Source: Fistularia commersonii
Lineage: Eukaryota > Chordata > Actinopteri > Syngnathiformes > Fistulariidae
Length of the DNA: 64,000 nt
NCBI GenBank assembly: GCA_037954325.1
Contig: JBBMNZ010000002.1
Location: 17,796,179-17,860,178, forward strand
Direction of reading: 5' to 3'
The position numbers and the translations under genes are program-made. Shown piece after piece: positions 1 to 11,341 of the stretch (position 1 is its first letter; every line of letters starts with the position of its first letter). Below the pieces are notes generated by a model. That model searched no databases, had not been told where the DNA came from, and worked only from the letters and a program-made list of their open reading frames with translations.

Positions 1-3000
1 AACTGATCGGGCAAATGTTCAGTGTTTTTTTTATGCGTGACTGCACATGATTCCATTTATTGATGGGTCTATCAGTCCAAAGCAAGGGAGGTAATTGTAA
101 TGTTGTTTTCACAGCCATTGTTGCAAAGGACAAAGGCCCAGGAGGCTACTGCCTACTTTTCTATCTAAGGTTACACTTAGAAGAAGTACATGTGCATCTT
201 GGTGAGACTGACTGGACTGGCAGCTATCCAGCATCTGACAAGCTTGGGCTCAAAAATTAATTTTGCAGATTTTGAAGTGTGCCATACCTTATGGCTATGT
301 TATTAAGGTTCTTTTTGATAAATTCAATCGTCTTTTTTCTTATTTTTGTTTCGGCAGACTGCACCAAGGAACCAGAGGTGCTGTCATTATCTCACCCATC
401 GTTATCTTAGGAACATGACCATTTTAACCTGGCCACTAGCATGCTCTGCTTTTAATGAGTTGTCAAGATTGTTTATTGACCCTGCTCTAAATTATACTTT
501 CTTTCACTTTGTCTCAATCAAACACACCATAGTGAACGTGGAAGGCATGTTATCAGTAAACAAGTGGCGATTCTTATAATGTTATTCAGGCCTGTATGTC
601 TATATTATTTCTACTCATTTTGTGGTCACTCTATATTTTTGTCATCCGATTGATTTTTTTATTTTTTTAATTTTTTCTATTGCACTTGAAAACCCCCCTT
701 AATGAAGCTATGAAGACACCTTAACATTTCCCCTTGCTCTGTATGGTACTTTGAGTGACTGAAAGCTTACTATAAAGGGAAATGCTTTCAATTGTATCTA
801 ACAGACACTAATAAGGATGTAGCAATGCTCCTTGGCTGTGCAGTGTTAAGATAAAAAATGTGACAAAGTGTATTGTAAAGCTGTAAACTGGGTGGAATAT
901 AAGTCTTTTAAAGATTGTTCTCAAAGTCACAGTAACAGGGTAAAGATACAACATTTAAATTGGTACTTTGAACTGGGATTTAATTTGCAGAAGTCAGAGC
1001 CCGTAGGAATCAAGCAAATGGTTTGTAAATCATTGCATGCATAAAAATAGATCAATCAAAACATAGTTCTGGTTATTTTGTCCCTCCAGATTAAATACTC
1101 AGCTTAACATAAACGGCTGAGAAACCTCCTAATGGATATATGGCATGTATATCCATTTTTTCACGCACCACTAACATTCATGGTGACTGAATAATAGATA
1201 TCATAACTGGGGGTTGACTGACCAGTACATGCACATAACCCCTTAGGCTGTTTCTAATTACTGTCACTTTTGAGCAAAGTATATTCTTCTATTATTGGTT
1301 TTATGATTAACAAAAAATCCTTACATATAATAAATAAAATCAAATATCTCAAAAGCTTGTAAGGAGAATCATTACGATATCCATTTGCAAATGAAAATAA
1401 AAAATCCTTACAAATCACTGATGAAATCTAATTTCACAAGAGCTAGTAGGTACAATTTTACTATAACCATTCGTTTGATCATTTGCTGAATTTAAATATC
1501 AACAACATTTCTCCGGATTGACTAAATCTAGATTTGAATGGAATAAATTAAATGTCTTTTGCACATTTGTCATGTGGCCCCAGCTCTTGCCCCAAGTCAT
1601 GTCCCCAGCTCTTGCTTGCTCTTAGCTGACCAACAAATGCCTGCTATTTCACAGGGGATCTTTCAAAACTGTATCATAAAGCCCTAGCTGAAGTGGTCCC
1701 TGGGTAAATCAAAACAAACACATCACTGTTATCTTTTAATGCAGAGAGCTGTCCTTAGTTACCTAACAGTCTTTTGTAGAGAGATTCATGGTGATATTAT
1801 TAGTCTGTCCATATTGTCATGGCATATTATTTGCATAGATATACCCAGTAGGCACTATTTGAGGTCATGGTTGTAGGACAGTTTCTGACTCAAAGTACAT
1901 TGCTTCTATTGTAGCTTCTCTTTGGGCTTTTAACCTTTCAAGCTGTCTGGAGCTTCAGAAGAGCCTCTAGCTCTGGGCTCACACCTGCGCTCCAACTGAG
2001 AGTCAGAACAACAACAACAGCAGCAGCAGGGCCTGTAAGTCTAAACACAGAGATACACAATTGTATAATAAACTAAGACACATGTTTCCATAAAAATGCT
2101 ACTTTCAGCAGGCAGAAAATAGAGATTCAAGTTTGGTGGGTCCTATGCTAACACTATCACCATGTTATCGCCACATTTCTTGTTCCTCTCAGACAATCGT
2201 GTTACCATGGCAGCCATGGAAACAGAACATTTTCCCTCTGCCTTTCCCACTGGAATTGTATCTATCAAAGCCATTCTTTCCATCACCATCTTCTGGCAAG
2301 CTTTCTGTATTTCCCACACTCACCAAATCAAATCGTCCAACCCAACAGCTCTCTTGCAGTACTGCATGTACTTTTAACAGGAGTATTTTTGAACATTATT
2401 ATCACCATGTCAGTCAAAGAAAATGAGATGCCAGTTTTTCAGCTTTGTTTGTAAACAATTATTAGTAGTATTGCTTTGTGTCATGTCATATGGGTTTATG
2501 TGCTATTTCTATTTCTCTGGTCCTCTAATTGCATGCCAACATTCTGAAGTACAAAGTCTTAAAAAAAATCTATCCACTTGCCATGCTTTCATTTTTGCAG
2601 TTTCATGTTTCTCTTTTGATGCGTTAGTTGGTGTAGCTCTTCACCACCACAGCTTGCTCCTCTAATTAAGGAAAGTAGATTAAGATTGGAAAACGATGTC
2701 CCCTTGCTCCTTGTTAGGAACACACGCACAATTTCTGTGGGCCCTTTATTTCTAATACTTCACAGAGCTGCTGTGCCAAATCATGGCATTAAGGTTCATC
2801 CTTGGATCACAAAAAGAAATGCAATTTGTTTCCTCTAAAAGCTGCAGAAAATGTAAATCTCTATGGTACAATTTACATTCATATACCTTTAACCCACTGG
2901 CATCTGCTGTGAACACCAATTGACTCAAATTACACTTTTGTCCTGGTTTTTGCTTGTTTGTTTCTGTTAGTGTTCTCTGTCAGCTGCTTCATGAATATCC

Positions 3001-4401
3001 ACTATAGAAAACCCTGTTTATTCAAAATCAAGTTCTGTTTATATTGCATCTTATTGCATTTTTGGTTAGTTGGTTGGTTGAATATACACAAAAGTTAGAC
3101 AAAACAATGCATAATCCAGATACTGCCATATGTAGATAACTTTTTACACACAAGAATCTTGTTTGTGAAGAGATCCAATTGAAAGGAGAGTGTAAATTTG
3201 CACACATTTTTTTGTGACATAATTGCTTTTCTAATGTTTCATCTGAAACCCCAAAGGCAAGTAAAGGAAGGCACCCAGTTTCAAGTGATTTCACTTGAAC
3301 ATGACAGGAAACAACGACATTCCTCTTTCATTTTTTTCAGCCTAACTCTCAAATCCCTAGACAAATCCAATTGCCGTTTTCAATAAATCACAATACATAG
3401 ATAAAAAGGAGAGAAGCTTAATCATGAAATACATCTGTGTAGAGTCCAGTAACCGGTTCTTGCCAGTAATCTGCTTTTCTGTGCTTCATCAAGCTGCAAA
3501 GCTTCGCAACTGTGTCTTATTCATTCATATTGCATTTTATTTTCATAGTCTAAATCAACTCATATCATTGAAAACACGACCAGCATGCAAGTAAATGCCG
3601 CTGCTCTCTGCTCCTCACATCTACCTTGATGTTTTGGTTCATTTTTTTTTTTTTTTTGTATCTTAATACACCAATTATTCTTTATCACCATACATCACTA
3701 ATCTCTTCCTGCAAAAAAGACAGTTGAAGCACGACTGTGGGTAAGGCCATTTTAGTCTGCTACGCAATGTACACATCTACACGCTCTTACTGACACATTA
3801 TCTCTCAGATTAGAGAAAAAATTGTTAGCACACAGTCATCATAAGGACAAGGTTCTTCCTCAGAAGTGACCAGAACGGTCTCCTTTCTGTAACACCATGA
3901 TGTCTAATCCTGGCTTTACTAACGTGAAAGTACAACAGTATCTGCTCAAAATTCAGATCACCATGTATCCGTCTTAAACCATGTGTATGATTCTAGTATT
4001 TGTGTGAAGGTATTCCTCTTTTGTCTGTATACAGATGCTTCTTATATTCTGAATATGAGCATTATGGGAACGAATGAAGGTAGGCTGTTTGAAGCTCTGT
4101 ATTCATCATCCAGTGGCGGATGGTAAAATGTCCAACACTACGCAGCCATGAAAATAGAACCCTGAATCTTTAAGGACAGATTCAGTCTAGGCTGAGATGA
4201 CTGCCATCAATAGGAAATTAATACTTTCATCAGATTAATGTCTCATTTTTAACTCCGGTTCATATCAACTGGGAGATAAAGTGTAAATATTAAATAAGGG
4301 GGGCCATTATGAGAAAGGAAATGTCAATTTGAGATTGATGAAAAATGCATTGTATGTCAAGTGTACTAATAGGATAGAATCTATAATTCTGTAAGTATAT
4401 A

Positions 4402-4688
4402 CAGGACTGTCTCAGAAAATTAGAATTTTGTAATAAAGTTCTTTATCTTCTGTAATGCAATTATAAACGCAAATATTACTTTTTCATGAGATTCTAATAT
4501 TTTGAGATAGGATTTTTGAGTTTTCTTAAGATGTAAGCCATAACCAGCAATATTAAAATAATAAAAGGCTTGCAATATTTCAGTTGATTCGTAATGAATC
4601 CAGGATGTATGAAATATTTGTTTTTGTAATTGCATTACAGAAGATAAAGAACTTTATCACAATATTCTAATTTTCTGAGACAGCCCTG
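4402..4688. mobile_element. MITE with long terminal inverted repeats, TA target site (Tc1/mariner type)
   Basis: The left end CAGGACTGTCTCAGAAAATT and the right end, read on the other strand, CAGGGCTGTCTCAGAAAATT, begin inverted repeats of about 55 bases (4402-4456 and about 4633-4688) that also share the segment AAAGTTCTTTATCTTCTGTA. The element is flanked by TA on both sides (4400-4401 and 4689-4690), the target duplication typical of Tc1/mariner elements. The interior is AT-rich and itself partly self-complementary, and holds no transposase gene. Elements with this sequence are common in fish genomes. Confidence 0.85.
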
Positions 4689-5714
4689 TATTCATAAAAT
4701 CAATATAGAAATGGGGGACTGTCTTGACACACTGTGCAGTCAGGTCTTTGTCAGCATTAAATCCAGTGCTTTTTCAGTCATAATAGTCCAATAATTGACA
4801 TCTGAAGATATGATTCAACTAATGTCAAATCTCTTTGCAATGAAAAAGTCCTCAGGGTGGTCAAAAAAAGTTGAAAAGATACTCGTTTAACTGAGAAGAC
4901 TAATTCCCCGATTTTCAATACAATAGTGTCACAAATATTAACAGACAATTAAATATCACAATCTTCTGTTCTGTACGTGTCAATACTTTTTATGCCATGC
5001 CTCCGTAAACATATTAATTCTCAAATGTCAGCACATGTCACCTGTGACCATGACATAGAGTATGTGTAATAGTAAATACCCTGCAGGGTATGCTGCAGAT
5101 ACCCTACAGAGAGCCGGACATCTAGAACCAAATCATTTTCAAATACACACTGCCGTACCACCTTATCTGGTCCTAAATTTAAACTTTTTGTGTCCCTGGT
5201 ACTTGTCACAATCAGTTTATAAAAATATCGCTGATCAAATAGTGTCCTTATCTAGTCATATGCCAAACCATTTCTGTACAATAGAAGTGACCCAGCTCAT
5301 GAGTTTGCACGAGGATGCCTGACACTGCTTTTTCTATTTTTAAGATTTAGATGGACCACACAGATAGCCATTGTCACTGATCATGTTAGTAGTAACTGGC
5401 AATGACCTCACTGGACTGGTCCGAAATAATTTTCCTGACCGGCTACCGTATTTTAGAGTGGCTCCTTTTTTTTTATATTATACTTCAATTTCCTTGATTC
5501 TTTCAGATATTAAATTCAAGTTTGAGTAACTGATGAATACAGATTTAAGTATTTCTGAGAAGGAAACCATTGATCACCAAGTTCATAAGTATTCTAAGAT
5601 TAAAAAACAAAAAAACTGTAGACATTGTTGACACTGCTGAGTGTCTCTTGACTCAGTCTTTGATCCTGCACATCAATCCCTGGAATCTCTTATTTGTTTT
5701 ATTGTTTTTTATTT

Positions 5715-5736
5715 TATTGATTGATTGATTGATTTC
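5715..5736. repeat. (ATTG)n short tandem repeat
   Basis: About five tandem ATTG units after a T-rich stretch. Confidence 0.85.
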
Positions 5737-6669
5737 AATTTCATCACAACTTTACCATTTCTCTTTAAGAAAAAAATCATCCAGCCTCAGTTCTGCAAAG
5801 TAAGAGTCTGTGCATAATATCTAGCTTTTCTGATGGTATTCATTATGTCCCAGCTGTTTAGCCCTCCTCTTGGCCAAAAAAGGTCATCCTTGATCTCAAC
5901 TTTTGGATCAGTGGGTCTCCTCTCAGCACAGAAGGTCTCCTGCAATTCCATTTAGAAGTGAGCAATAGAATTACAGTCATTCAGTATCAGACTATCGGAA
6001 AGTAAAATGCACTTCATGCGCCCAATACTATTTTGCTGCTCCTCAGTCATGGACATAACTCCAAGTTGGTCACCATAGCAGACAGCATCAGTTTTCAGCA
6101 TGCAAATGAAATCCTTTTAATTTAACTGTGCACTCTAACACTTCATTTTTTTCTACATGATAGCAGTTGCATTTTCATCCACATGGGATTTTTTCCATTT
6201 TGGAGGATGAAGCCAGATAGATACAGTTTGTGTCAGTGCTTCATCTAAGAGATAATGGGAAATCAATTTAACACCACTGAGTGGGAACAGTCATTTTTTC
6301 ACTGGTCTGGGATTTTATGATCTCCATCCATTCCATATTTTGTAGATCTACAAAGATGCCATAACAACCATCCTTCTGTCGCTTCAAGCCCTGTATCTCT
6401 TCAGTTCATTGCATGGTTGGTCATTGAACATTCATCATTCATCACCTAATAATTGCTTAACTTTACACACAAATTTCTGAGGCCTTTCCTCATCATATAA
6501 GTTCTTCAAATAACTGGAGGTAGTTGCCTGTAGTCTCCATGGACATAGTTTCTGTCTTTCTCTAATTCCTTTCTCTTTTCTGTTTACCATTATCTTTTTA
6601 CTCCTCCGGTCTTGGACTATTGTCAACTTCCTCCTTCACCTCCCATCCAATGTACCTCTTCATCACAGG

Positions 6670-6717
6670 GCTTTTCTCTCTCTCTCACTCCCTCTCTCTT
6701 TCTCTCTCACTCTCACT
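6670..6717. repeat. Pyrimidine-rich (TC)n tract
   Basis: Imperfect TC repeats with A interruptions in the intron downstream of exon 3. Confidence 0.8.
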
Positions 6718-7220
6718 GTGACGTCCACAAGACTTCTGCAAAGAATACACAGTCCTTCTGCAGACTTTAAATATAGCTGGATAAACTAGAGGACCTCGGT
6801 GCACTCTATTTTGCAATGACACTTAGCTTTTAACTGTTGTCAGAAGGAGTCTTCTTGGTTTATCTGTACATACACCACACCTGAAGAGTACATCAAACAA
6901 ACCCTTAACTCGCAAAAGCACAGTATAAAACATCAGTTATCTCCTGCTTACTTATTCAATTTTGAATCAGTGAGATTTCCTTCCCAAGCAATTTAATATT
7001 TATTCGGTTCAATCCTTTCTGGTGGGGTACATGATTTAAAACCATACGCACCTTGTACATGTGTTGCCTTTTATAAACAAATCATAAGTACCGGTACGCT
7101 CTTTCAATTTTCACGCTAATGAAGATACATCATGGTAGTGAGTCTAATTGCTAAAATTCTTCCCATCTTTCCACTAATTAAATTTTGATAAATAATAAAT
7201 GCATAATGAATGATATTATG

Positions 7221-7235
7221 CAATCTCATCTGATC
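7221..7235. repeat. Target site duplication, 3' copy, of the RTE insertion
   Basis: CAATCTCATCTGATC, identical to the copy at 8217-8231. The match is exactly 15 bases; the flanking bases differ on both sides. Confidence 0.9.
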
Positions 7236-8216
7236 TTCTTCTCCTTTTGTCTTTTCCCTTCAGGGGTCGCAACAGCGAATCAACCTTCTCCATCTAACCC
7301 TATTCTCAGTACCCTCTCTCACACCAACTACCTTCATATCCTCTCTCACCGCATCCATAAATCTTCTCCTTGGTCTTCCTCAAGCCCTCCTGCCTGGCAG
7401 CTCCAATTCCAGCATCCGTCTACCGATATATTCACTCTCCCTCCTCTGTACATGACCGAACCATCTCAGTCTGGCTTCTCTAACCTTCTCTCCATAACAT
7501 CTAACATGTGCCTTTCCTCTGACAGACTCATTCCTGATCCTATCCATCCTGGTCACTCCCTTAAGAGAACCTTAGCATCTTCATCTCTATCACCTCTAGC
7601 TCTGCCTGCTGTCTTTTCGTCATTGTCACTGCTTCTAGGCCATACAGCATCACTGGTCTCACCACTGTCATGAAAGAACAGGTGTACAAGACAGGGGTGA
7701 GACCTTTTCTTTCATTCTGGCTGATAGTCTTCTATCACATAATACCCCTGACATTTTTCTCCACCCACTCTAACCTGCTTGAATGCATCTCTTCACCTCT
7801 TTTCCATACTCTCCGCTGCTCTGGACTGTTGACCCCAAATACCTGAAATCCTCCAACATCTTGATCCCCACTCTATGTAGCCTCACCGTTCCACCCGGGT
7901 TCCTCTTATTCATACACATATACTCTGTCTCACTGCGACTTACCTTCATTCCTCTCCTTTTCAGTGTATACCTTCACCTCTCTAGATTTTCCTCAGCCTG
8001 TTACCTGCTCTCACTACAGATTGCAAGGTCATCTGCAAACATCATGGTCCACGGAGATTTGTGTCTAACCTCATCTGTCAGCCTGTCCATCATCACTGCA
8101 AAGAATAAGGGTCTCAGAGCTGATCCCGGATGGAGTCCCACCTCCACCATGAACTTGTCTGTTATCCCTACAGCACACCGCATCACAGTCTCACAGCTAT
8201 CATACATGTCTCCCTA
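7236..8216 (-). mobile_element. RTE-type LINE, 5'-truncated, with target site duplication
   Basis: The minus strand encodes the C-terminal half of an RTE-clade reverse transcriptase. The recognisable stretch starts near 8207 with a segment containing VEVGLHPGSALRPLFFAVMM, followed by WTMMFADD, the catalytic motif with the two Asp residues at about 8025-8036. Downstream, broken by stops and frameshifts, come YLGST, GRPRRRFMDAVREDMK and WRRLIRC, the usual RTE C-terminal sequence. The 3' end has the family signature ATTCGCTGTTGCGACCCCTG followed by AAGGGAA and AAGGAGAAGAAG. A perfect 15-base direct repeat, CAATCTCATCTGATC, lies at 7221-7235 and 8217-8231 and marks the insertion boundaries. The copy is a dead 5'-truncated insertion of about 981 bp. 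Confidence 0.9.
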
Positions 8217-8231
8217 CAATCTCATCTGATC
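8217..8231. repeat. Target site duplication, 5' copy, of the RTE insertion
   Basis: CAATCTCATCTGATC, identical to the copy at 7221-7235, at the truncated 5' end of the LINE. Confidence 0.9.
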
Positions 8232-9498
8232 ACTTTTCATTAAAGTAAAGCTTTGGAAAAGGCTTTTCAGGCCTGCTCTCCAACAATCCAAAAGGAAAAG
8301 TCTATAATTTAAATATAACCAATTGTTACTGTCTCTCTTTCAGTTCTGTTTGTACCTGAACTACCCTTTCTACTTGGGAGCCCTGGGCACTCATCTGAGG
8401 TTCTATATTCCATCAACTTTTACTACTCCAACAGAATCAGCATCTGTTTCTCTTGATGGATTTTATCTACTGGACATCTCAGCAAACTTGCCAAATAACC
8501 AAACTTCTTTTCCTCTCTTAATATCCTAAATGTTATTATGCACTTCCATGTTGTTTTTATTGAGAGCCGCAATTAAATGCTGAGCAGCTTTTCCTAGCCC
8601 CATGCAGAAATGCATCCTGTTATGCTGTCAAGGCCAAGTTGTCATGAAAAATGAAGCAATATAAAGCCGCAAGAGCAGTTTTTTTGGTTTGTTTTTTTTT
8701 TGTTTTGATTTTTTTTTTCAGCAGGAAACCTTTTCAGTTTTAATATGCAGGCAAAAATACCAACTCTCTCTTGCCTCAGCCCAGGTTGCATCCTCATTTG
8801 CTGTTACTCCTGCACTGTATTTGTTATCTCTCCCTCTTGGGTTTTACTCTCAATTCCTCCCTCTCTTCTCATTGGTAAACAACTTCCTGATTATGTTCAT
8901 GCAAAAAGAACATTTTATAGATTTGATGGCAAATTTTTAGGCGAGTCTCTGCCTACATTTTACGCTGACAGCATGTTGATTTTCATCTTATTTATGAAGA
9001 CAGCTTGAGTACATTGAGTTGCACCACCAGTGTTAAGTTCCTCTATTCCAAAATTCAACATCAACCATTAATTTTGAAGTTTTATGAGGGCAGCACATTC
9101 CCTATAATTGAGTGCTATTCAAAAGGCCCAAGTTAGTGACCAAAATATACAGTGTTTATTTTTATATATGACAGCATGTACAGACATTGGTCATAGGCAT
9201 GAAGAGATGGATGCACCAGATTTAGCAAGTCTAATTCTTTCTGTTGTCTTCATAGTATAAGTGCCATTATGAACTCCATGGAATAGAGAACAAAAAGTCT
9301 ATTATTTAAACAGAAAAAGGTCACAATTGAAGATGGATTTCTGATTAAAGGGCCAGCCCATGGCCCTCGTATGTCATTCATTCATTCATAATTCACTTCC
9401 CCTTGTTATATTTTAACTAAAAAAAAAATACACAGATGTCATCTTGTCATTGTTTGTAGGTTACCTTATTGCTTTAGAAATATAATCAGACATTATGA

Positions 9499-9518
9499 TG
9501 TGTGTGTGTGTGTGTGTG
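9499..9518. repeat. (TG)10 microsatellite
   Basis: Uninterrupted TG dinucleotides, 38 bases before the larger TG array. Confidence 0.95.
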
Positions 9519-9554
9519 GCCAATCATAACAGTGTGTCCATATGTGCATGTGTG

Positions 9555-9556
<2 letters not shown>

Positions 9557-9629
<73 letters not shown>
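9557..9629. repeat. (TG)n microsatellite, 73 bp
   Basis: Uninterrupted TG repeat preceded by imperfect TGTGCATG units. The poly-His and Cys-Val ORFs across it are artefacts of the repeat. Confidence 0.97.
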
Positions 9630-9630
<1 letters not shown>

Positions 9631-10089
9631 GAGGGGGGCTTTTAGATTTCTTTTCATTTGGCCTTTTAATTTAAGATTATTCAAATACATTCCTTGTTAT
9701 TATCAATATACCACCTGGTTGTGACTTACTTTGCAATTGCTTTATTGTTACCTCCCTGTAATGATACAATTACTCTACAATTACAATTACTCTAACAATA
9801 ATGCCAACTGTAAATATTTCTAAGAGATAGAAAACAGGTTGACACATGGTATTACCTGAGGCTAAAGACATAAACCCAGTGTAAATCTTTATCTACAATG
9901 GTGCTTTGAGAAGTTTTCGGTCATAAAAATTGGAAATATATAATCAACTAATCTCCGTGTTGACTGGATGAAATAAATCGTCATGAAATTGTGTAAACAG
10001 CTTGTACCCATTACAAAGCAAATCTAATGCACAACTGAAGTATAAAACATGGATCTTTGATCCACACACCATAATTTCCAGACCATTCA

Positions 10090-10612
10090 GAGCACCTGAA
10101 TATAATCTGCACCGGCTAAAAATAAATACATACATATATATGTGTGCATATATAGACCGCACTTGTCTATAAGCCATAGGTGTCCACGTTGTAATGAGAT
10201 TTTTACACAGAAAGATGTTACACAGAAACATTTTTTTCTAAACCTTTAATTAAATAGATACCGATAACATCCACAAATATGTACTAGAAATGCTTTTTTT
10301 TCCAAGCAGTGCCTGTAGCACAGCTGATGAAAAAGATTAATAATAAATAACAAATAACACAAGGAAAGGTCCATTAATCCAATCATATTCTATCCCCGCT
10401 TTGTCCTACTCCAGCTGATCACTATCTTCGTCTTCCTCCTGTACACTAAAACCATTAAAGTCATATTGTGACAAGGCTATAGGTTTATGCGGCATGAAAC
10501 TCGTCAGCCTCCAAAAAATTCCATAAATTAACCACACCATTGTTAAAGCCACAGTGTTTAAGCATGTAAAAAGTCACGGTTTATAGTCCAGAAATTACGG
10601 TAATTACAGCAA
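10090..10612. mobile_element. Probable DNA transposon remnant
   Basis: Segments such as TATAAGCCATAGGTGTCCAC (10171), the block TCTTCGTCTTCCTCCTGTAC (10425) and the end GGTTTATAGTCCAGAAATTA followed by CGGTAA (10579-10604) resemble a DNA transposon family widespread in fish whose ends read TATAGTCCGGAAATACGGTA. I cannot name the family with confidence. The copy is degraded and partly deleted, and I see no transposase ORF. Confidence 0.4.
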
Positions 10613-11308
10613 TCATTTTTGGATTCTTTTTTTTTGGATGAAAGACATTATAAAGCGTAACTTTCCCATCATTAAAATTCGATTGGCAAGAGAATTTGTA
10701 ATGATTTGTTCAAGAGCATTTTAGTCTAAATTAGTTGATTTAGTGTTTATCACAGTAAACATTTAAAACATTATTCCCCCCACACATAATGCTTGTTGTT
10801 TGTGAGTCTGTTAATGTCTGTTGAGCCAAGCCACACATCAACTGTTATCACCCTTGTGACATGAATATAAACAGTTTATCTTTACCATTTTCTGTATTTT
10901 TCAGTAATTACGTTTTCAGGAAAGTTCTTTGTTTGGGTGGAGGGAATGAACAAACTCAAAAATATAGATGTACAAGAATATATTTATATCAATATAAATA
11001 AAGTCAGTCCTTTTTCCACTAAACTCAAAATATAAAACAAGATCACAAATTTTGGGATGAATTTCACTGGTATTTGGATTCATTTCTCTGGAGGCATTAT
11101 CTGAATTTCAGTGGGGATATGTGCTCTCCTACTGCTCTGTAATTTATTTTTGGTAATCATGCAGACTGATTAAGAAAAGACAATAGGCGCAAAGCTTCCT
11201 GTGACGAATGACTGAATTCAAGTGATATGTGCAAGATAGTATTTCTGCTGTTTTAATCATAAAAAAGAAAACAAAAAAGTTATGTCAGGGGACTTTTTGT
11301 GTGTGTAT

Positions 11309-11309
11309 G

Positions 11310-11340
<31 letters not shown>

Positions 11341-11341
11341 C
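11309..11341. repeat. (GCGT)n microsatellite
   Basis: Tandem GCGT tetramers, preceded by GTGTGTATGT. Confidence 0.95.

Noticed and set aside
7185..8229. Plus-strand ORFs of 162 and 148 codons
   Set aside because: They are antisense to the RTE reverse transcriptase, whose minus-strand translation carries the recognisable motifs.
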